A stretch of 64,000 bases of DNA, taken from assembly GCF_003945595.2 (NCBI RefSeq), contig NW_024104151.1, positions 82,501 to 146,500 on the forward strand. The letters run 5' to 3'. This DNA is from Pipra filicauda (Eukaryota > Chordata > Aves > Passeriformes > Pipridae). Below, piece by piece: positions 1-12,300 of this stretch (the first letter of the stretch is position 1; the number at the start of each line of letters is the position of its first letter). The notes below the pieces were generated by a model. The model did no database searches and had not been told where the DNA came from. It worked only from the letters and a program-made list of their open reading frames with translations. The translations under genes were made by a program, and so were the position numbers.

Positions 1-3000
1 CCATGTGTTCTCACTGAGCCCTGTTGTACTGTGCAGTAATTAAAAAGTCATGAGTCCTATTTAAATATAGGGCATTCTGTCCTAAACCTCCAAATGCCTG
101 TGGGTGTAAGTAAGCTCACTCTCCGAGGATGTTCCCTGGTTTGTGTACACACACCAGCTTCATCAAAAGGATGGAGGAAATGCCAAATCCAGATATATGA
201 ATTGCCCTTTTTTTTTTTTTAAATACATCACTGATCAGTCCAGGGATGGCAAAATTAATAGTAATGAGCTAATTACTATACCAGCTGCCTACAAAGAGGG
301 GTCCTGTAGGCAGACTCCTTCTGCCCATTTGCCTGCTGGTTAAACCACCACTCTAGAAATTATAAAACAAAACTTTTTTCCCTTCATAAACATCTATCAG
401 CGTCACCTTTATATGGCCCACAGCACCAACACTGCCTGACTTTTAAGTTCTCAAAATCCAGCCAGAATCTCCCCTAGCACATTATAACACATTTTACTGG
501 CTTGAGCAGGGTAAAACACAGCCGCCTTCTCAAACGGATGGCTGCTGAGCTCCAGCAGCCTCTGCACGAGGCCGGGCACACCATCTGTGTGCCCCCCAAC
601 GTCTGAAGCCCGTTCACAACTGCCAGCCCTTTGAAAAGCCAGCCTGTTTCTCTGATTGATTCACTTTTTAATGAACTGGGAAAGCCTGTGAACTTAAACC
701 CTGACACCTCCACCTCCCTCCCGTCCTAGCCATCCCTGCAGCAATGTACTGATTATATTTCAAGTTATTATGGGATTAATACAGCTGCCCCCGGTGCCTC
801 TTTCCCCTGAACTTCATCAATAAAAGTTGTGTACTACTCTTACTCCAGTTAGTTCAGTTTATTCCTGAATCTCTCCCTGTAACCTGTGATGTGTCGGTAA
901 GGCTGTATCGTATCAGCCCTTCAAAACTGCCAGCGCTGCCAGCGTTTAAAACCTACTTGTGTCACGGCCTTGCATAAGCTTTGTGTATTTAAGAGGACAT
1001 CTTGAGCTTTGCTATGCACTGTATCAGCTCTGTAAGTGGGTAGCACATACTTAGCACTATTAAAAATAATGAAATAAGATAATCCACCAAAAAATTAAAT
1101 AGATTGTGCCACTGTCATCTTTCTTTGAATTCACAGTAGAGCTATAAAAAAATACTCTACACAGACAAGTTCAGTAGAAGAAAAAAAAAAGGATGGGGGG
1201 GGCAAAAGATCTGGGCCAGCATAATCCAGTTTTTCACCAACAGCATGTCTTTATACAGCACAAGCTTTAGGTCTACTTTTTTTGTTGGTGTTATAGGTTG
1301 GTTTTTTTCCCCCCCAAGAATCCTATTTTCTAAAAACATCATTAAAAATTTAATTAACTGGCTTATTCTTTGGAAAGTCTGCAATTGTTTACAAAAGAAT
1401 TGCCACACAAGCTGCCACCTTCGACTGTGTTGAAGCAGGAAGTTATGCTCTTGTTTACAACTGTGCATCAATTCCACAATATATTTAGTTTTGGTACAAG
1501 TTACATATAAAAGTCTTACTGAGCTTAATGTTGCAGCAAATAACACATATAGTAAGCAAGTAGGATTTATCACTGGCTGTAATGTCATAGCACATATCCT
1601 AAATATATACGGTGAATGATATATACACATACACATGCAAACAAAATGGTAATATATTTAGTTTAAGAAGTGATGAATTGTGCTTGCTTTCATTATTGTC
1701 ATTTTGTGTGCAGGAGAATGGAGATCAAGCACATCCATACAAAGGGTGGCTGGTTGGGATCGCATTCTTTAAGCAGCATAGTCACCCATGAGCAGGTTAG
1801 AGAAGAAATGGCACTTTGCTACCCATGGCATGAGACAGGTAGTCCCTCAGGAGTGAGGGACCCAGTGTGGATGGTGGGATACAAACAAATTCCATGGACT
1901 CTCAAGATGCTCCCAAAAAGCACAAAACATCTATCCAGCTAAAACACTTCCCCAAGATGTTTTATTCAAGCTTTTTTCTTAAAGAAGGAAGTAGCAATTT
2001 TCTCTTTTAAATTCAGTTTTCTCCCCCCCCTTGGTCTCTCCCATAAACACAGAGGCCAGAAGGCTATGCTTAAATAATTCATCTACAAATTTGCAATATC
2101 TTTTTGAACTATAGCAATTAAACGGAAAATAGAAAAATCAGCTCAGCATCCTGTTTGGATGTAATTAAAGGTATAATCTGTTCCATTTGAATACTTCAGT
2201 GCTTACCCTTCTTAAAACAACAAATAAGAATAGTAGCTCATTTGCAATATGGTTTTTTTCAAGTCAGCTAAAAAGACTAACTGATGAAGCAAGAATAATA
2301 ATTTTTAAATGTGGCATAAGCACAAAAATACCAACTACAGCTTTTGAATGATTGCTGCAGATCTCGTCTGATGAGAGTTCAGTAACAAGGGGTATAAGCT
2401 TTATGGCAAAACACTGAAGTCTTCCACTATTTGGTATCAGCATCTCGATATGGCTGATATAATTACCTATCAAATACATCAGTGGAATGCATATCAGAGG
2501 ATATCCAAAAATATGTAAGTGGGATGCATATCAGCTCAGTATTTTAGGCACCGTTTGATCTTAAGGTTTTTTTCTCAGAATAAAAGACAAATACCGCATT
2601 TGTTGCCCTTTTGTTTTCTATAAGCAGCTGAAGATTTTACAGCACAATAAAGTTAGCCTATTAATGGCTGGCTTATGAGTTTTAGCTGGATTTTTACCCT
2701 CCTGCTGGACATTTCTTCACTGCTCAAAGAAATTGAAGTCAGGTGTAAAGTTAATATCTGCCTTGTTCATTTATTCATATTGTAAGCAATCAAGATTTCC
2801 CCAAATCACAGGGCAATCTCTTGCCTTTCGAGAATTAATATAGGCCCCGTTCTCTCAATTTAGTTTAACAAAACAACTGGCATAAGTTCAATGGAAGCGA
2901 TGATTATTCTGAGAGGTTATGGCGAACCACAGAAGTTGTTAGCAAGAAGTTTGCTTGTAAGATCCCCTAAGAGGAAAAGTATATGGATATTTCAAAATGT

Positions 3001-4267
3001 AATTAACAGCATATCCTAACGGTGAGAAAGAAACATCCTCTGGTTTAGCTGCAGAGGAACCTGGCTGCAAAGGGAGAGCTTTGGCTTGCCCAGCAGGCAC
3101 TACTCCCTTAAGAGCAAAGGACAGGATGAGCAACAGAGGGGACCACTCACTGCTGTTGAGAAAGGCACCGGGGCAGGCTCTGTCCATGGGGGCTCCTTTC
3201 ATGCAGCCAATCTCCCTGTGCTCAGCAGCACAGCTCCCTCATCACGGGCATTTCACTGGGTCCAGGACCCAACCAGAAAGAATAACTTTTTTTCAAAATA
3301 TCAATTTTCTCTCCACTATACTCTCTCAAAAAAAATTCTTTTGGGGCAGGAATGTCTCAGGCCCCCTTTTGGTCTTAATGCTATGGTTTGTGGGACTGTT
3401 TCAACAAAATTGTTGAGGTTTTTTTGGTTTTACTTGGGTTTTTTAAAGTTAAATATGTAGCAGTGAATAAGAACAATTCTAAGAAGCAAAATGCTCTATT
3501 TTTTAAACATTTTGATCATTAAAAAAAAATTCGATTTTCAAGCTCAGCATTTGTAAGCTGAGGTGAATAATGTAGCAGAGAACCAATTTAAATGGATAAA
3601 ATGATCACAAAAATGTATGAGCAATATTACACATGGGAACAAAATGACACAATGGTCTACAAGGCCTCTATTACAACAGTGAGTATGAGAGAAGTTTAAC
3701 TTTGCTGAAAGTTAGCACCTATTAAAATTTCCAGCCTTCCTGGGGGCACATGCTTTGCTGTTTGAAAGCCCAGGCTCTTTTCAGGACCAGTCCCTCAGGG
3801 GCATGAACCCCGCATAGTTTTTCTCAAGCATCGCCCTCCTGTGGGGGCCTTCAATAGACAACATAGAGGTGAGTGGGGCAAAAAAAGCCGGAAGGGAGCC
3901 ACCAAGCAGGACTAAGGTTTACACACCCAGCTACCACCTTACAGCCTATTGCCTCCCCTGAGCTGTGTAGCCTCCTGCATGCCCAAAACATTTCTGTGAA
4001 CAGCTAGAACTGCTGTTAAAAGAAACATAACAACAGAACTTGATTTGCTAAAAATACCCGCAGAGGATGAGGGGAAAAAAAATCCCCCAACACGGTAGCA
4101 TCTGTCTCCAGTAAGCAGGACTTTTTTCAGGTCTTGGGCTTAGACATTAAGACCACTCTGTCTTGGGTGAATGAATTACTGACTGTCAGCTGGGCCATTT
4201 TCACTGAGGTTTAAGCACAGGCATTTTACCTGCCATTTGCCAGGAGCCCAAAGCCTGCACAGCTGGC
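1..4267. other. Non-coding LMO4 3' flank
   Basis: AT-rich sequence downstream of LMO4. Open frames are short and without recognisable protein content, and several contain homopolymer-encoded residues. No promoter, RNA gene or repeat family was identified. Confidence 0.6.
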
Positions 4268-4320
4268 ATGTATCATGTTGTATCGTATCGTATTATATCG
4301 TATGGTGCAGTATGGTATGG
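4268..4320 (+). repeat. Degenerate GTATC/GTATG minisatellite
   Basis: About ten imperfect 5-bp units of the GTATC, GTATT and GTATG type lie in tandem. They abut the perfect hairpin that follows. Confidence 0.75.
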
Positions 4321-4330
4321 CTGCTCAGCC

Positions 4331-4365
4331 GGTGGCACACGGGCGTTTGTTACCCGTGTGCCACC
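4331..4365. repeat. Perfect 13-bp inverted repeat (hairpin)
   Basis: GGTGGCACACGGG (4331-4343) and its exact reverse complement (4353-4365) are separated by a 9-nt loop. An additional CTGCT/AGCAG pair lies outside at 4321-4325 and 4372-4376. The stem is very GC-rich in an AT-rich neighbourhood. Confidence 0.85.
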
Positions 4366-5805
4366 TGACACAGCAGTTTGCCCTGCAGCAATCACCTACC
4401 CCATGGGTCACACTCCAGGACTAGGACCCAAGCCATTTCACTCCCATAAGGAACATCTCTTAGAGACAAGAACCTGTGTCTAAATGAAGCAATGCTTATC
4501 TCATGCATACCACAGGTGTGATGTCATCCCCTCTGGCAGAGGAACCAGGATGTCTACAGCCTCCACTGTACAAAAATGCAGGAACTAAAGTTAACATCTC
4601 AGACTTCGTTAAAATGTGGTGATAATTAAGAAATATAATTACCACTACAAAGTTAATTCCTCTTTGAGTTCTTACAAACAAGTTTTTAATTTGCACTAAA
4701 AATTTACATTTCAGATTTCAAGTCAACCATGAATGGTACAAGCTTGGCCAGGGACTTCAGGAAGTGGCTGGTAGGCTCTGCAAGGCTTGGGGGCAGGAGC
4801 ACTGTGGCTTCCCAGGAATGTCACAGGCAAACAGTCACCAGCAAACCCTAGTGCACACAGGTAAGCCGATGGGATTGCTTTAAACTGTCTCATCTGTTGT
4901 ACAAGTGTGAAAATAATCGCCGTGTCAGATAAACTTTTGCTTTTTATTAAAAAACAAAACCCACCAAACTTATAAGGTAATTGATTGCTTTCTTCTAGTC
5001 TTTTATTAGTTGTGATTAAGGAGCTATAGTAGTCCTGTTTACACAGCTCTAACAAGTCAAGACCTGCAGTACGTTATTGGCTTGCGGCCCACAACTTGCC
5101 GTCCATTCTCAACAGAATCAATCTGAAGTTGAAAACATCCCCTGTAGGAAGCGTACACATCCCTGCTCATACAGGAACAGAAACAGTAATAACTTCAGGT
5201 CCTGTAAGTTGCAAGTTCAACTTACAGAGATCAGCCCTGACTTGTCATTGCTCTCAGCATGTTCGTGATGAGATCAGAGCACTTCACAAAGGACTCACAC
5301 TTCCAGCTTGACAAGGGACAGAGGTGAGCGTGTTACACTTCCCTGTTACTCGCCACTCACTGCAGCAATGAATCGAGAGCTCCTCGCTGTTTAACATGCA
5401 GTCAAAGCACTGCCAATCTAAAATGGCTGATCAGTAATACTTTAATTGCAGTTTCATAGAAACAAATTGCTATTTAATTGCAATAAGCTTGTCTGTGGCT
5501 TAGCTGGACTGACAATAGGCATCCACCTGGTAGTAACAGTAACAAGCAGCAGCAAGGGTTATCTGGTAATGCACACACAGGAGACTCTGGCAGAGCCATC
5601 AGACCCGGAACACATAATTTCCCACTGAATGAATATAATACTTAAAAAAAAAATTATATACATAAAATGTTCTAATCTCAATTTTATCTGTTATTTTAAT
5701 AGAGCTGTTCAGAATGTAGATCCTTGCAAAAAGCCTCACCCTTGACATACAACTACCAGCCAAATAATTTGATAAAAAATTTAAATTTAAATGATCTTTT
5801 GAAAT

Positions 5806-5985
5806 CACAGAATCAGGTTGGAAAAGACCTCTGCGATCATCAAATCCAACCTATGACCTAACACCACCACCATGTCAACTAGACCATGGCACTGAGTGCC
5901 ACATCCAGTCTTTCCTTAAAATATATTAAGGGACAGTGACTCCACCCCTTTGATAGCCAAGGCATACTATGCCAGTATCTGAGTT
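5806..5985 (-). mobile_element. CR1 LINE 3'-end fragment
   Basis: The sequence begins with the avian CR1 signature (ATCACAGAATCAGGTTGGAA, then AGACCTCTGCGATCATC, then TCCAACC). It continues with CR1-like CACTGAGTGCCACATCCAGT and AGTGACTCCACC. In this reading direction it is the reverse complement of the CR1 3' end, so the element lies on the minus strand. It is 5'-truncated and diverged, like most avian CR1 copies. Confidence 0.85.
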
Positions 5986-6006
5986 GTTTGTTTGTTTGTT
6001 TGTTTT
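5984..6006 (+). repeat. (TTTG)n microsatellite
   Basis: About five TTTG units abut the end of the CR1 fragment. Confidence 0.85.
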
Positions 6007-8609
6007 AGTATTTACCCTAATATTAGATGATGCAAATTTTATCAGGGTTAACTAACAGGAAAAAAGGGAGACAAACTCAGTGTGGTTAATATTCTAAAGA
6101 TGTGACTTAATTTCATAGGCTTCATTTTGGTAAGACATTCTCATTTTATATTTCATAAGATACTGCATAACCTGTTAAAATATTTAAAGATAAATCATGT
6201 AGGACTGAAAAGACAGTATCTTGTTGCAAACAGAATTTGGTTTGGAAAGGCTTAATGTCCCACTGCCTGCCAGGATGCGTAAATCTCATAACTAGACAGC
6301 TGGATAGGTAAAAACATTAAACCCATTTAGAGGGCAATCTTTTTACAAAATTGTTTCATTAATAAGAGTGACAATTTATATGATTGAGACGTTTAGATGC
6401 AGTATAGACAGAGCATTTTATCCAGGTTCAGGAGGATGATTTCAGATTAGTAGTATTTCCTTTGATTCTTTTTTTAACGTTCATTTTTGAAAGCAAGAGA
6501 AGCTCTTACTGAATGATTATTTGTATGACTTTTCAGCAGCACTAAATGCAGAGGGTGTATTTCAGCCTCAGTGCAGCAAATACACGTGATAAAAGGTGAA
6601 CAAGTACATGTTTTTCTTTACAGATCTCCTAAAAAAAAAGTGATTTTTCACATAAGGACAAATCTAAGTGTTTCCAGTAGCCTTCTCTCCACACCTACCA
6701 TCCCCATTAGAGCCTGTTTTATTGTCTGAAATGCCTCTGGTTTCAAGAAAGTGTTTTACCTAAAGCAAGAATACTACTTAAATATGTTCTATTGTATATT
6801 CATAGCTCCATTAGTCCTCCTCCAATTTAGCACATCAAAGCAAAGGCTTCATCACTTGCATGTGGATTATGCTAACATGAGTGACATTTGTAATCTTATA
6901 GGTCTGCAACTTAAGAAATGCTTTTAAAGTAAGCTATTAAATAGGTAGCTGTGCTTTACAAATGAGTCATATAATAGTTTATTTAAAGCTGTTAACGAAC
7001 TTCAACCTCTACATCACTAAATGCAATACTACATTACTTACTAGAAGTTATTAGCTATCTTCTTAGCACTTCTAGGTTATATTGGACAACCAAAAATCTG
7101 TACATGTTAGATTTAAACACTGTACCTTGAGTGCTTATAGTGAAAGAATGGAAAAAGATGTCTACAGTCTACTTGAATTCTATATTCATATGACTTCAAC
7201 TGTCTTTTCAAAGATATTGAAGCAGCACAATTTGCAGGACTAGCTGAAGACCTTAATGCCAGATCAAAAAGCTTAGAAACTTATTTAAAATACCCATTAG
7301 GTGCATTTAATTAAAAAAGTCAGTCAATCATTTATGCTGCGCTTTTTATGTTATACAAGTACTCTTTTGTCTGTACTGTCTGATATTGTACATTACTGCA
7401 TTTTCTTTTCTCTGAAACAGTGCTTCTTCCTCAAGCACTGAAGTGTTAAAAGAAGAAATTCAGCAGCCCACCAACATTCTAGAGGTCATGAAGTAGAATT
7501 TGAAACAAAAATATCTGCTGTCGGTTGTTTAGACAGACAAATCTATAAATCAGCTTTTTTGTGTATTGGCATCACAACAAAAGTAAGTCAAGCTCACTCT
7601 GTAACCAAGCATGCTGAGCAGTGAACACCTTCTCAAAAACAGAATTAAAAAAGATAACATAATGATGTGTTCCAACTGTATTAGTTTCCTATAAAAGTAG
7701 AGTAGTTGTCAATATTGATTTGCTATTAATTGCAGGAGAGGCACGCTTGGTGCTTGCAGTTTCCTGACTGAAGGCATACAAGGTACAGCCATAGATCCAT
7801 GTTAAGATTCTTGCTAAAAACATGAAGTGTCAGATTTTTTTCCTCAAAATTATTCTGCACAGCTCTACCACCAAGCAGCTGATGGGAAAAACACAAAAAA
7901 TGAAGTTGGTCCCTTTCTAAGCTTAGAGGTGGCTTTGTTGCTTTGTGGGGAGGTGGTTTTTATTTGTTTGCTTTCAGAGAACAGATCATATTTGAGATCA
8001 GCCAGTTCTCAGAAATAGCCCAGGAAACATGTTTTTCTTTCCTTAAGATTATCAGTGTTGCAAAGTTAAGTCTCTTACCACAGCAAACACAACTTTATGT
8101 TGTTCAGATCAGAATAGCTATTGTATTCCTTTTTATGAATACTCAATTCTAGTGCTCAGCATGAGGTACAAACCTTTCTCTGGTTTTTATTTTTTGACCT
8201 CTTATGGTATATACATACCCTCTCGTGCTTGCATGCTCAGAGACAAATGCACACCCTTAACACAAGTGATTCTGAAGGAAGGAACTGAATAGAAAGATAC
8301 CACAGTACCCATGTGTGTACTGAATTCACTGCAATGTGAATTACAATATACTTGCTGTACCAGAATTAAGAATCTCCATGAAAAATAAATTTGAAATAGT
8401 GCTCTGTATCCTTGCCAAAGGTAACACGGTCAAGTAGTTTAACGTATTCTTTACTGGCATAAGAAAAAAAAATCCAAACCAAAAAGCTACTTTTAAAGGT
8501 AACTGACAATTAAGGTAACAACTATGTAAGACAGAGTTGTGGAATAATGTTTTGAATGTAATTTAAAAACAAAAAAAAGGCAAAGCTTCTAAAACCCATA
8601 CTCAATTCA
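6007..8609. other. Non-coding sequence just downstream of LMO4
   Basis: AT-rich sequence with no recognisable gene. AATAAA on the minus strand at 8186-8191 and 7959-7964 could end extended LMO4 3'UTR isoforms, so part of this interval may be transcribed. Confidence 0.5.
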
Positions 8610-8627
8610 GTTTTGTTTGTTTTACTT

Positions 8628-8633
8628 TTTATT
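8628..8633 (-). terminator. LMO4: Candidate LMO4 poly(A) signal AATAAA
   Basis: AATAAA on the minus strand lies about 725 nt after the stop. It is the first canonical hexamer after the TAA; ATTAAA variants occur earlier. Cleavage would fall 10-30 nt downstream, near 8600-8615. Confidence 0.55.
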
Positions 8634-8753
8634 ATTTAAATACACCATACTAGAGCAAATGTCTCTGAAAATATCACAAATAAAAGATTTTTCTTCATTC
8701 AGCAAATTAGAAGTAGGTGAAAATTTCTACACAGTAGCTGCTATGAGCCTGAC

Positions 8754-8785
8754 TTTTTTTTTTTTTTTTTTTCTTTTTTTTTTTT
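8754..8785 (+). repeat. T-rich homopolymer in the LMO4 3'UTR
   Basis: Thirty-two bases are T except for one C at 8773. The LMO4 mRNA would carry the A-rich complement. Confidence 0.9.
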
Positions 8786-9356
8786 GCCATGGGAAGTAGC
8801 AACATTAGGACAAAAACACTTACATGCATACATACATTGTATTTTACAGAGATACAATAAAAGTGTTTGTGATAGAATATCACAAAAGCCACATCTTTAT
8901 CTCATGTTCAGTTTGATTGAAACACATTTCCTTACAACACTTAAATATACAAAGAGCAAATAGAATGTTGTTAAGGTAAAACACAGGGTACAAACTGGCC
9001 AGTGCCCTGCTAATTGTTAATGAGGGGTAGAAAGCAGATTTCAATGCTTCTTTTAATTAGCTTCATTAGTCATCTTCCCCACCCACCCCCCCCAAAGATG
9101 TCCTCCGGTGGATCTTTTTTCATTTTCTCTACAGTCTCCCATTAGCCCAGGTTCATGGAGTCCTTAATGTTCATATTCAGTCATTTTAATACACCAATAA
9201 ATGTGGGAAGGGCAATCAAGAATAAAGAAGGTGCAATGGTATGGAGCTGGCATTGATGCTAGCTACAAAGGTGACTTGTCTACTTGGAGACATGGGATCC
9301 ATCTGTGATGAACAAAATTTGAGATGAAGGCACGCATTCTGCATTACTCTGACCTT

Positions 9357-9365
9357 TTAGCAGAC
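9357..9365 (-). CDS. LMO4: LMO4 terminal coding segment (Val-Cys-stop)
   Basis: Only GTC TGC TAA of the reading frame lies in the last exon. It follows a strong acceptor, TTTTATTTCTTACAG (9380-9366). The result, Val164-Cys165-stop, matches the conserved LMO4 C-terminus. The rest of the exon is 3'UTR. Confidence 0.93.
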   Translation of the reverse strand, partial: VC

Positions 9366-12300
9366 CTGTAAGAAATAAAAATGGGTATCTTAGCTAAATT
9401 TGAGATAGGAAACTACAACATGACTGCTTTTGTCTTTTCCTTATTCACTAATCTCTTTTTTATTAGACTACTTTCCAACTGTGACTTGGTTAAGGCTTTC
9501 TACGCTATCCATTCACACTGCTAATGTTTCAACTTCAAATAGCAAAAAGCAAACATTTTCCACAGTTTCACTACTAAAAAAAAGCAGACGGGAAAAAAAG
9601 AGTCTACAACAAGAAAGTGTACTTTCTGGTAACAAATTGTACAGTGAATAAGGTGGTTTTTCTGGGCCCCCTTTAAAAGGGAAGAACCATTATGCAATGC
9701 CTTTGAAGAAGCAAGTAATATGATCTTATAATTGGAAGAAATAGTGTGTAAAGCAAATACAAAGTACAGCCAATATCCTCCCAAGGCAACTTCGGCTAAT
9801 ATGCTGCATTGCACAAGAGCTAAATATAGATATTTCAAGATTTCCCCCCCATTTAAATTCCTCATCTGGTGCGTTAGTTAATGTTACATAAACATTTTAA
9901 TATATGAAGTCAAACATGTGCTTCCACACTGGTGTTAATGAATTGTGATAATTAAAAGTGTCTAACTCAATAAAAATCTAAACTTTCATGGGTAAAATAG
10001 AAATGATCATCCATAGTCTTCAAATACAATCTGTTTGCAATTACCAAAATGAAATAATATATATTAGATTTTTATGGCTTTTAAATGACATTTTGCGCTT
10101 CCCAGGAAGTTCTTTTTCCAGCCCTTCTCTAAGTTACTAAAAGCCCGAGGTCTATTAGTAACTGCAACCCCCCACTTTCAAGCTAATTAAAGTAGTAGAG
10201 GCTTGGAGGTTTAATTCCCCAGAGCTGAAGCTCAGTGTGAGAAAGGTAATTTGTCTGTCCAGAACAAAGATTAGGGAGCAGCCAGCAAGCATATTTAATA
10301 AATGAGCATCAAATATCTTCTACTATGGACACAGACAACACCAATTATGTAACTACAAGGGAATTGTTGAGTGATATGTAAACTAGGAGATTTTTAAGAT
10401 CTTCTCAAAGAGACGTAGTATAACTCATACTTTATTTAAAAGTACAGAAGCTGAAGGCAAGCATTTGTTATGAACACTGCCAACTGGTGGAAAATTTACA
10501 CTTTTAGTAGGTGGTAATACTGTTGCAAACACAAAATACTAGAGGAATACTATGAGTACCAAAAAAAGCATAGAGAATTCTTGACAATACAGCCCCTTCA
10601 AATGAAACAGCACACAGGACATCACAAACCAAGTTTTCACCCTGCAGGCAAGCAGCACCAAGTTTAGAGAAAACAGGGTTTTTTCCAAACTACACGGCAA
10701 GTAATGGGAAGTTATAATATAACGTGTGAATTGCCTCAGGGAGGCAAAAGGTGGGAATGGCCAACATCAGGGCATTTGCCTCCTTAAAAAGAAGAGCAAG
10801 TTTTTAAACCAGGTTAGGCCACGGAACCCTTTCTGCCTGCACCAGTCACCTGTAAATTGTATTAAGACAATAGTAACTTCATAACTGTCACCTTCACGTG
10901 CACAATGAAAATAGGTTTTAATGCTGGGAGATTTCTTTGGTTAAATAAAAAACCCGTGGATATTCTGCTACGTCTATAATCTCTGGTGGTAAAATAACCC
11001 GGAGACTGAATTGATCTTTAATGCTTAATAAAAAGTATCTGTTACAGCCCATTCTGTTACAGTGGAAGAACATTTTTAATCAGCAGCCCTAAAACATGCA
11101 GCCTTCTGGAAAACATCTCTGATGTTATAACCTTTAGACTGTTAAAAAAGCAAAATACAAAGCACAACTCTCTTGGCACCTGCCCCTGTAGCTTCCAAAG
11201 TTCTAGAAACCTGACAAATCCATGAATTGTCTCCTTAGCTATACTTCAGTTTTCTGGGGCTTGGGTGCTCTGCAATTCCCTATGAAAACCAGAAGGAGAA
11301 CTTCGACCAATTTCTAGAGAAATTGTATTATAAAGAAAAAAAACCTCAAACAATAATCTCTCCCCTCAATCTTCTCCCTAATACCTGCTCATCTGCCTCA
11401 GCAGTGACTGCAGCAACGCCGTTAACAGGCAGCGACAGGAACTAATAAAAACCCGTTCTCACTATCTCCTCTGCATTTAGCTTCTACCAGGTGCCTACAG
11501 TCAGGAGCTCTGCAAGCCTAGTCCAGTTTCACTTCTCTTTTCCATGTTCTATGTTGCTCATCTTGTCTACTGCTTTTATTGCAACTAAATCATTTTTATG
11601 TTTTGCTAAGGCATAGTAAGAAACTGATAAAACTAAATGACAATTTAGACACCTATTTGAAGTTACATTAAACTTTACATTCGTAGAAGACAAGTGGATA
11701 AACCACTCTCAGAATGGCGAACCTTTTACTGCAGTGTATAAAGATGAATGGTTTTACCTATATTTTGAAATGGGATACCTATAAATATTCATTTAACAGA
11801 ATCACTGCTAGCTAGTCTATATTACAGATTTGTTTCATTAAAATTCACAACAGTATAAATCTATGAATCTTTAACTGTATTTGTACTTCCTTGAGATGAG
11901 GCTGAACATTCTCCTCCAGTCTTAATTATCTTTGTTCTGCCTAACTATATAGCATTTTTGTCCTCAACTCTCTCATCACCTCGATTGACAAATTAAGTAA
12001 ACAAAAAAGGTCCACGTTTTATTTTGATGTAATTACATTCACTGTATAAGATTTGAAAGAATACTTAAAATTAATCAGTAAATTTATGCACAGAAAAAAA
12101 AAGCAAACACGGATATTGAAATGTAGCAACATAACAAAAAAAAAATCATGTAACTTGAAGTTTCTGTTTTCTCAGACATATTTTTCCACTGACTAAAAGC
12201 ATACAAAATATACTGTATACTAAAGAATACATCAGCCTAGCATTTGTCTCAGATTTTTTTTAATCTTCCAAATTCCTACTTGCAGATAAATGTTATTTTT

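Larger units (their letters stand above)
8610..9356 (-). other. LMO4: LMO4 3'UTR
   Basis: About 745 nt follow the stop codon to the first canonical AATAAA. The stretch is AT-rich and contains a 32-nt A-rich run on the transcript strand (8754-8785) that could cause internal oligo-dT priming. With an exon 1 of about 0.6 kb the mRNA would be near 2 kb, in line with the known LMO4 transcript size as I remember it. Further AATAAA copies at 8186-8191 and 7959-7964 allow longer isoforms. Confidence 0.65.

Noticed and set aside
1157..1636. 159-codon minus-strand ORF
   Set aside because: No recognisable domain, no homologue known to me, and homopolymer runs within it. Treated as a chance ORF.
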